A DNA stretch of 6,419 nucleotides from contig CAMOFS010000098.1 in NCBI GenBank assembly GCA_946613735.1, positions 1 through 6,419 on the forward strand, given 5' to 3'. The notes beneath the pieces are model-generated. The model was not told the DNA's origin. It did no database searches and saw only the letters and a list, made by a program, of their open reading frames with translations. This stretch comes from an uncultured Lachnospiraceae bacterium. Its GTDB lineage: Bacteria > Bacillota_A > Clostridia > Lachnospirales > Lachnospiraceae. The position numbers and the translations under genes were made by a program. Positions 1 to 5,232 of the stretch are shown piece after piece. Each line of letters begins with the position of its first letter. Within the stretch, counting starts at the first letter, position 1.

Positions 1-47
1 TCTGTGGAGACATACCGTCTCATGTTACTTGGAAACAATGATTATTC

Positions 48-72
48 GCGGCGTCTTTCCTTACGGCACCGC
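48..72. other. stem-loop at left edge, possible structured RNA
   Basis: Positions 48-55 (GCGGCGTC) pair with 65-72 (GGCACCGC) around a 9-nt loop. There are six Watson-Crick pairs, one T.G wobble and one C/A mismatch. Either strand could fold it, because the mismatch and wobble swap places in the complementary RNA. It lies downstream of the leftward promoter at 95-123, so it could sit in the leader of a gene beyond the left edge. It also lies upstream of the rightward HD-GYP gene. There is no T-run after either arm, so it is not a simple intrinsic terminator. Its role is unknown. Confidence 0.35.
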
Positions 73-94
73 TAAATGGTCACAACCGTTAACA

Positions 95-123
95 AATCTA
101 CACCGAGCACCACCCTTTGTCAA
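95..123 (-). promoter_or_regulatory. leftward sigma-A-type promoter
   Basis: On the minus strand there is a perfect -35 box TTGACA (118-123), a 17-bp spacer (101-117), and a -10-like TAGATT (95-100) that matches 4 of 6 consensus bases. Transcription would start near position 88 and run left out of the window. No start codon with a convincing ribosome binding site follows within the window, so the leader must be roughly 90 nt or longer, or the product is an untranslated RNA. The exact -35 and ideal spacing make this the best promoter match in the window. Confidence 0.55.
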
Positions 124-207
124 GCCATTTTACCCCAGTTTCTACAAATAACATAAAGTGTCGTCTTAAAACCTTCCTAATTATTATAAAAAGTGCTGTT
201 GTTTCTC

Positions 208-236
208 TTGCGTTCAGTCGATATTTTTCATATAAT
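208..236 (+). promoter_or_regulatory. promoter of the soluble HD-GYP gene
   Basis: A perfect -10 box TATAAT lies at 231-236. Exactly 17 bp upstream is TTGCGT (208-213), which keeps the TTG core of a -35 box. Transcription would start at about 242-244, giving a leader of only about 25 nt before the ATG at 269. The start point would fall inside the palindrome at 240-255, so the promoter may be controlled by a repressor. Confidence 0.55.
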
Positions 237-239
237 CAA

Positions 240-255
240 GTAAATATGTATTTAC
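240..255. promoter_or_regulatory. 16-bp palindrome, candidate operator
   Basis: The sequence GTAAATA (240-246), TG (247-248), TATTTAC (249-255) forms a perfect inverted repeat with 7-bp arms and a 2-bp centre. It lies between the -10 box (231-236) and the ribosome binding site (256-261), over the expected transcription start. That is a classical position for an operator bound by a dimeric repressor. The stem is AT-rich and weak as RNA, so a DNA site is more likely than an RNA hairpin. No regulator gene is present in the window to pair with it. Confidence 0.4.
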
Positions 256-261
256 AGGGAG
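256..261 (+). promoter_or_regulatory. ribosome binding site of the soluble HD-GYP gene
   Basis: AGGGAG lies 7 nt before the ATG at 269. This good Shine-Dalgarno match at ideal spacing fixes the start codon. It directly abuts the palindrome at 240-255. Confidence 0.7.
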
Positions 262-268
262 TTTTTAC

Positions 269-1432
269 ATGCAATTATTAGAAGTTTCAGAATTACAGCC
301 GGCTATGGTAGTTGCTGAGGATATTGTTACCAAGCGCGGGCAGGTCATTGCTAAGGCCGGCACACCGCTTACCTCACCGCTCATAGCCAGGCTTTCTTTT
401 TATCGTATCGAAAACGTGGCTGTCGAGGACGAGGACACCGCGGATATTTCTGCTATCATTGAGCCTCCGCCACTGCCAACTCCTGCGCCGACACCGGCGC
501 CTACTCCTGCGCCGACACCGGCGCCTCAGAGGAGCACCGTTAATGAGACCCTTTCCTACAGTAACAGGCTCAAGGCAGCACCGGAATACCAGGAGTTCCA
601 GGTCAACTATTCCATCGCTGTTAATGAGCTTGAGGACGTTTTTATAGATATCCTTGAATTTAGGGGGCTCAACTTCAACCAGGAGCAGATCCTTAACAAG
701 GTTTCGCCCCTATACCACCACAAGACCTCATTGGATATCCTGTCTCTGCTACAGACCATGGGCGGCAGCGAGGATACCGTATATGCACACTCGGTCAATG
801 TGGCCCTGGTATCCCGAGCCATCGGCAAATGGCTTAAGATGGGCAAACAGGATCTCGACGATCTTACCATGGCCGGCCTTTTACATGACCTAGGCAAGGC
901 TCAGGTGCCTCCCGAGATACTCAACAAAGCAGGCAAGCTTACCGATGAGGAATTTGCCACTATTAAAAAACATACACTGGACGGGCGCAAGATGCTCAAG
1001 GAAGTTCCCAATATGGATCCCAGGTATCTCAATGCCGCTTCGCAGCACCACGAGCGCAGTGACGGCACGGGTTATCCCAGGAACCTTACCGACGACGAGA
1101 TAGATGATTTTGCGGCCATCATAGCCATTGCGGACGTATATGACGCCATGACAGCGTCCCGCAGCTATCGCGCTGCCATGTGTCCTTTCCAGGTGATCGC
1201 GGCCTTTGAGCGTGACGGACTCTCCAAATACCGCACCAAGTACATCCTTACCTTCCTGGAGCATATAGCCATGGCTCACCAGAACAGCCTGGTAGTTTTA
1301 TCTAATGCATCCCGGGGCCGGGTGGTCTACATCAACCACTCCTTTTTATCCAAGCCCATCGTGGAGCTGTCAGACGGCAGTATGCTGGATCTCTCCAGAC
1401 AGAATGAGATCTCGATCACGTCGATATTATAG
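269..1432 (+). CDS. soluble HD-GYP domain protein, probable c-di-GMP phosphodiesterase
   Basis: This 387-residue protein has no signal peptide or membrane segment, so it should be cytoplasmic. Residues 1-52 form the small N-terminal module often found before HD-GYP domains (pattern SELQPAMVVAEDI, then a GTPLT turn). A proline/threonine/alanine linker follows (66-86), then a helical stretch (105-165), then the HD-GYP domain (about 170-335). Metal and catalytic residues expected of an active enzyme are present: His174, the pair His206-Asp207 in LLHDLGK, His235, HHE at 260-262, the GYP signature at 268-270, and Asp289/Asp292. The C-terminal tail (336-387) resembles the small module that ends many such proteins. 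HD-GYP enzymes hydrolyse c-di-GMP to pGpG or GMP; activity here is inferred from intact motifs. The gene has its own promoter and a candidate operator, and it ends at a terminator shared with the convergent operon. The signal it senses is unknown. Confidence 0.9.
   Translation: MQLLEVSELQPAMVVAEDIVTKRGQVIAKAGTPLTSPLIARLSFYRIENVAVEDEDTADISAIIEPPPLPTPAPTPAPTPAPTPAPQRSTVNETLSYSNRLKAAPEYQEFQVNYSIAVNELEDVFIDILEFRGLNFNQEQILNKVSPLYHHKTSLDILSLLQTMGGSEDTVYAHSVNVALVSRAIGKWLKMGKQDLDDLTMAGLLHDLGKAQVPPEILNKAGKLTDEEFATIKKHTLDGRKMLKEVPNMDPRYLNAASQHHERSDGTGYPRNLTDDEIDDFAAIIAIADVYDAMTASRSYRAAMCPFQVIAAFERDGLSKYRTKYILTFLEHIAMAHQNSLVVLSNASRGRVVYINHSFLSKPIVELSDGSMLDLSRQNEISITSIL
479..526 (+). repeat. two perfect 24-bp tandem repeats in the linker
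   Basis: Positions 479-502 and 503-526 are identical 24-bp units, each encoding TPAPTPAP. Each unit is itself two diverged 12-bp halves. Together they make most of the Pro/Thr/Ala linker between the N-terminal module and the catalytic part of the HD-GYP protein. The unit is a multiple of three, so gain or loss of copies would change linker length without breaking the frame. Confidence 0.9.
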
Positions 1433-1437
1433 CAATC

Positions 1438-1468
1438 AAAAGACCTGCCATAAGAGGCAGGTCTTTTT
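1438..1468. terminator. bidirectional intrinsic terminator between convergent genes
   Basis: A perfect 12-bp stem pairs 1438-1449 with 1456-1467 around a 6-nt loop. The GC-rich core is AGACCTGCC/GGCAGGTCT and the outer three pairs are A-T. On the plus strand it ends in a run of five T (1464-1468), 5 bp after the stop codon of the soluble HD-GYP gene. On the minus strand it begins immediately after the TGA of the membrane HD-GYP gene and ends in four T. It should stop transcription from both sides, somewhat better in the rightward direction. Confidence 0.9.
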
Positions 1469-2787
1469 CATGCTTCTGCTTCCCTGAGCAAAAACTCCTT
1501 GTCATCATCTATTATGGAGATCATTGCTTCGGCAATCTTCGGGTCAAACTGTGTCCCCATGCACCTTACCAGCTCCTTTCGAACCTCCCTTTGGGACTTC
1601 GGCTTGGAGTAGGATCTTTTTGAAGTCATGGCATCATAGCAGTCGGCCACACAGATTATCCTGGCCTCCTCCGGTATGTCTTCACCCGGGAGTCCATCAG
1701 GGTATCCTTTCCCATCATAACGCTCATGGTGCCAGCGGGCACCGGTGGAAAGTCCCGGAAAATCGGTAATATTCTGTAGGATATCATAACCCATCACGGT
1801 ATGCTTTTTGATCTCATCAAACTCCTCATCGGTAAGCCTGCCCGGCTTGTTAAGGATGTCCTCATGCACGCCTATTTTTCCCACATCGTGCAAAAGGCCC
1901 ATACAGTATATCTCGTCACATTCTTTTTCCGTTTTCCCCATATATCTGGCGATCTCCCGGGCATACTCTGCCACCCGGGCGGAATGGCCATTGGTATAAT
2001 GGTCCTTCGCATCCACAGCATGTGACAAGGCCAGCATGATCTCGTTTGAGAGTCTCTCCCTGGCTGCTGCTGCCGCCTCTCTGGCCTGAGATTCCCGAAG
2101 CTGCTCCATAGTCTCTATAAGCTTTTCATAATCAGGGCTCTCCAGGGAAAGATAGATAGTCAGCACGCCGAGGGAAGCCACGAAAAACGTGATAAGAAAC
2201 GTATCAAAGAAAAGCATCTGTAGCGAAAAGAGCACCCCGGCACCGATCATTGCAATAACTAAAATAACGATCTGGCTTTTTCTATAATCCTTCCAATGGA
2301 TCAGCATATAGACGCTTCCTATCAAAAAGAAGAGAATAGGGAAGCCATAGGCAACAGGCACAAAAAGTGCATTATGGATGTAATTGCCATCCTGATCGTA
2401 TTCAAATACAAGGTGTGTAAGGGGATTAGTCAAAAGCAGGACATAGTTGACCACAAGTAACATCTGCGTCAAAAGATACCTGGTCTTATAATCCCGCTTA
2501 ACATAAGCATAAATGTACAGAGCAAAGGTGACGCCACTTGCACTGGCAAGCATGGAGTCTGCAATATTAAAAAAGTAGTGGACCGGATTCGGAACCAGCC
2601 CATGAGCACTTGTAACAATGGCCGTAACCACATCAACTATAGTCGCTATGGTCACAAATATAGCAAACCTTTTGAAGGCAACATTAACATTGGAAAGCTT
2701 TTTATATCTCAACTGCAGAAATATCAAAAGCATTATGTCAAGGGGGATCACCGCCACCTCAAGATAAATATTATAATCCAGCGTCAT
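1468..2787 (-). CDS. membrane-anchored HD-GYP protein, probable c-di-GMP phosphodiesterase
   Basis: The protein has 439 residues. Residues 1-213 hold about seven hydrophobic segments (roughly 9-25, 41-61, 72-95, 105-120, 141-163, 172-190 and 193-213), resembling the 7TM input modules of Firmicute sensor proteins. A charged helix, probably a coiled coil, links it at 218-250 to a cytoplasmic HD-GYP domain (about 250-430). The key residues are complete: His268, His300-Asp301 in LLHDVGK, His329, HHE at 353-355, DGKGYP at 358-363, and Asp382/Asp385. Hydrolysis of c-di-GMP in response to a membrane or extracellular cue is inferred. It is the last gene of the murA unit, 20 bp after the beta-helix gene, and ends at the shared terminator. 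The ATG at 2787 has a modest AAGAGA ribosome binding site 7 nt upstream. No GGDEF, EAL or kinase domain is present. Confidence 0.9.
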   Translation of the reverse strand: MTLDYNIYLEVAVIPLDIMLLIFLQLRYKKLSNVNVAFKRFAIFVTIATIVDVVTAIVTSAHGLVPNPVHYFFNIADSMLASASGVTFALYIYAYVKRDYKTRYLLTQMLLVVNYVLLLTNPLTHLVFEYDQDGNYIHNALFVPVAYGFPILFFLIGSVYMLIHWKDYRKSQIVILVIAMIGAGVLFSLQMLFFDTFLITFFVASLGVLTIYLSLESPDYEKLIETMEQLRESQAREAAAAARERLSNEIMLALSHAVDAKDHYTNGHSARVAEYAREIARYMGKTEKECDEIYCMGLLHDVGKIGVHEDILNKPGRLTDEEFDEIKKHTVMGYDILQNITDFPGLSTGARWHHERYDGKGYPDGLPGEDIPEEARIICVADCYDAMTSKRSYSKPKSQREVRKELVRCMGTQFDPKIAEAMISIIDDDKEFLLREAEA

Positions 2788-2794
2788 CCTGTCA

Positions 2795-2800
2795 TCTCTT
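2795..2800 (-). promoter_or_regulatory. weak ribosome binding site of the membrane HD-GYP gene
   Basis: On the minus strand, AAGAGA lies 7 nt before the ATG at 2787-2785. It is weaker than the AGGGG and AGGGAG sites of the other genes here. This suggests a lower translation rate for the phosphodiesterase, perhaps helped by ribosomes ending on the gene just upstream (stop at 2808-2810). Confidence 0.4.
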
Positions 2801-2807
2801 TTCTATG

Positions 2808-5210
2808 TTATTTTATCTGACCCTTAAATGTCGTCAGAGGTGTGGGCCCCGCGGTCGTTGAAGTGCCACCGGTACCGGACGTACCGCTTGAGGTACTGCC
2901 CGAGCCTGTCGTACCTGTGCTCTTTTGTGTGTACACCTGATATCGACCGTCATAATTATAAGTATTGACAGCGCCGCTCAGTTCTCCTCCTTTATATAGC
3001 TCGTAGGTTAAGGCCTTGACCTTGGGAGAGGTGTAGAAAATGTAGCTTACATCCTTTGGCGGCTTCACGGCTATGATAGTATTCCCTGTTGTGCTGAGTA
3101 GACCGATCATCTCATTGGCTTTCACGGTATGTGTTATCTTGCCATTTGTGCCGGTGGTTCCTGTTGTGCTTCCGGTTCCTGTACCTGTGGTGGCCTGAGG
3201 GATATCACCGGAAATAAAGCCTTGCCCGGAAGTGCTGGTGGGAGTAGTCTTTCCTGTACCTCCCAGATAGCCCATGGCTAAAACTGTAGCTCCGTTGCCA
3301 ATTTTGAACTTACCGGTATAGCTGATGGGTGAGCTCTTACCGGAGCCTGAGCCATAGATAACCGTAGCTCCGCCCAGTATTTCCATATCGCCGGAACAAT
3401 TGATACCATTGCCTTCGGGATTAAAGCTCATGTTACCGCCGGACTTGGCACCGGAGGCTCCGGAGTTGGTCCCCGCGAGGGTTCCGGCTCCTTTTCCGGC
3501 AACTGACTTATCATTGTCAATGACGGCATTAACGTAGCCGCTGTATATGGTAACCTTGTTGCTATTATTGGTTACAGTAGTCTTTTTATATTTTTTTAAG
3601 GTTGCGTCTTCATACACGTAATCCCTGCTTTCGGAGTAACCACGGATGGCGTGGCCGCCGGTGTACATCTTGACCTGGGTGGTATCGTTGACCATGTTCG
3701 GAGTACCAATATTGACAGAAGGTCCTATCAGCCCGTTATAGGCCTGGGATATGGTTATATCAGTATCGTTTGCAATGGTCATAGTACCGTCGGCAGCTAT
3801 TGCAGCATCACCGGCCGACAGGGTATGTACTCCACCGGTTATGGATACGTCATTGTAGCTTTTGATGGCAGAAGATGGCGAACCGATTATGTAAAGCCCC
3901 TGCTCCGCAGGAACAAAAGTGGTTGTTGTTGGATTAGTAGCTAAAGTTCCTGACGCAAGTGTATCTACCGTAAGCTTACCTCCGGTAATGGATATGCTCC
4001 CGCTCTGTTTTTGGGTGCCGGAGCTCCCACCCTTTATTGAATAGGTGCATCCTTCAGTGCCGGCCAAAATCCCTGCATGCTGGCCGGTATAGTAATTGAT
4101 ATACTCTGTGGTTGTAGTGACCTTGTTGTTGGTCACGGAGGAACGGGTGTTGTGCAAAGCAGCACCCATGCCTTCATCATAAAAGTCAGTCGCACCATAT
4201 TCGTAGGTAGTGGTGATAGATGTAGTGCCTCCACTTATCTGGACATTTTCAGACCGGATACCGCTCTCACCAATGGCCGTAAGTGTGACGGTACCTCCAC
4301 CTATTTTGGCTATACCCGAGGGAGCAAAAAGGCCGTCTGAAGCAGTTTTTACAATCTTAAGGTCTCCACCGGTAACATTGATATTGCCGCTGTTGGAAAC
4401 GATGCCCCTTGCCTTTTCGGATGTAATGGATATATCTCCTCCGGCTACAGCCACACCGGTTTTTTTAGCCTGGATGCCGGTTCCGTTGGAGGTAATGGTC
4501 AGTGCTCCATTTTTCAAGACCACCTTGCCCGCGGCAAAGATGCCTGCCGAGGGTGTCTTTAGTCCATAATCAACATCCGTGCCCATCCCGTCTGTAAGGG
4601 TAAGTGAAGGGGACTCCGCGCCGTTTACCATGGATATGCGTACATATCCGGTAGCCGCATCATAGATCAATCCCTTGGCGGGAGCAGAAACAAAACCTCC
4701 GGGGCCGGTAAGAGTACTGGCTCCCGTAAGCTTGATCTCCACGGCCTTGGTGTTCTTGCCAATGTAGATCATGGGATTGTCGTCGGATATGGTCTGATTG
4801 CTGATGGTAAGATTGTCCAACACCAAGGTAACCTTGCTGAGTTTTTTGTTGGCCTTGTTGACTATGATCCTGTCTGAAGTGCCGGAACCCGTAAGCTCAT
4901 ATGTACCTGATTTTTTGATATTAACTGTAGCAACAGTACCGGAGTTATTGATATCCAGACCGTCCATCTTGTTGGAGGTTATTTTCTTTTCTCCAAAAGT
5001 TATCTTAGCAGGTCCTTTGACCACTGTTGTTTTAGTGGTCGTTTTTTTCTTTGTGGTAGTCTTTTTCTTCGTGGCACCTTTTTTTACATCTAAGACCGTT
5101 ACAGATCCCCGTCCATAAGAAGATGCTTCAACATAATAAAGCGGAAGTGCCGAAAAAACAAGCACTGCCGCCAAAATGATCCCGAAAAGTGAAACAAATC
5201 TTTTCTTCAT
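2808..5210 (-). CDS. secreted beta-helix carbohydrate-binding protein, Cthe_2159-like
   Basis: With start at 5210 the protein has 800 residues. A Sec signal peptide covers 1-29 (MKKR, hydrophobic core, likely cleavage after VEA). Next come a Lys/Thr-rich stretch (43-65), then a segment typical of the Cthe_2159 carbohydrate-binding family (about 68-170: GTYELTGSGTSDRIIVN, then KVTLVLDNLTISN). About 230-650 shows repeated turns of the type ITGGxLxI, with variable inserts at 336-402 and 515-600, as in a right-handed parallel beta-helix. A Thr/Gly linker (673-690) leads to a small domain (690-763) and a Thr/Gly/Ser-rich tail. The founding Clostridium thermocellum protein binds cellulose and acidic polysaccharide; the ligand here is not known. 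There is no LPXTG motif, C-terminal membrane helix or obvious catalytic site. An in-frame ATG at 5336 exists, but the signal peptide and AGGGG site support 5210. The gene lies 22 bp after murA and 20 bp before the membrane HD-GYP gene. Confidence 0.8.
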   Translation of the reverse strand: MKKRFVSLFGIILAAVLVFSALPLYYVEASSYGRGSVTVLDVKKGATKKKTTTKKKTTTKTTVVKGPAKITFGEKKITSNKMDGLDINNSGTVATVNIKKSGTYELTGSGTSDRIIVNKANKKLSKVTLVLDNLTISNQTISDDNPMIYIGKNTKAVEIKLTGASTLTGPGGFVSAPAKGLIYDAATGYVRISMVNGAESPSLTLTDGMGTDVDYGLKTPSAGIFAAGKVVLKNGALTITSNGTGIQAKKTGVAVAGGDISITSEKARGIVSNSGNINVTGGDLKIVKTASDGLFAPSGIAKIGGGTVTLTAIGESGIRSENVQISGGTTSITTTYEYGATDFYDEGMGAALHNTRSSVTNNKVTTTTEYINYYTGQHAGILAGTEGCTYSIKGGSSGTQKQSGSISITGGKLTVDTLASGTLATNPTTTTFVPAEQGLYIIGSPSSAIKSYNDVSITGGVHTLSAGDAAIAADGTMTIANDTDITISQAYNGLIGPSVNIGTPNMVNDTTQVKMYTGGHAIRGYSESRDYVYEDATLKKYKKTTVTNNSNKVTIYSGYVNAVIDNDKSVAGKGAGTLAGTNSGASGAKSGGNMSFNPEGNGINCSGDMEILGGATVIYGSGSGKSSPISYTGKFKIGNGATVLAMGYLGGTGKTTPTSTSGQGFISGDIPQATTGTGTGSTTGTTGTNGKITHTVKANEMIGLLSTTGNTIIAVKPPKDVSYIFYTSPKVKALTYELYKGGELSGAVNTYNYDGRYQVYTQKSTGTTGSGSTSSGTSGTGGTSTTAGPTPLTTFKGQIK

Positions 5211-5218
5211 AGATATAA

Positions 5219-5223
5219 CCCCT
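5219..5223 (-). promoter_or_regulatory. ribosome binding site that fixes the start of the beta-helix gene
   Basis: AGGGG (minus strand) lies 8 nt before the ATG at 5210-5208, in the 22-bp gap after the murA stop. It decides in favour of the internal ATG that begins a signal peptide, over the longer in-frame start at 5336 inside murA. Confidence 0.75.
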
Positions 5224-5232
5224 AAAATACTG

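Noticed and set aside
1..151. Open plus-strand frames entering from the left edge (1-75, 24 residues; 2-151, 49 residues).
   Set aside because: Neither shows a recognisable protein sequence, and a strong leftward promoter and stem-loop occupy the same bases. They are too short to support a gene tail.
2784..2795. A three-codon minus-strand open frame (ATG at 2795) whose stop overlaps the start codon of the membrane HD-GYP gene.
   Set aside because: It has no ribosome binding site at proper spacing, because the AAGAGA site abuts its ATG. It is best explained by chance.
2808..3200. Thr/Gly-rich coding at the 3' end of the beta-helix gene as a DNA tandem repeat or mobile element remnant.
   Set aside because: The codons vary, no unit repeats exactly over a useful length, and there are no flanking inverted or direct repeats. 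It is a low-complexity protein linker.
5042..5085. Two runs of seven A (minus strand; 5042-5048 and 5079-5085) near the start of a surface-protein gene, as possible phase-variation tracts.
   Set aside because: They are ordinary AAA/AAG lysine codons of the Lys/Thr-rich stretch, interrupted and short. Seven bases is weak evidence for switching without population data.
4798..5118. Plus-strand open frame of 106 codons with hydrophobic runs opposite the beta-helix gene.
   Set aside because: It is the antisense shadow of Lys- and Val/Thr-rich codons of a well-supported gene, with no ribosome binding site or promoter.
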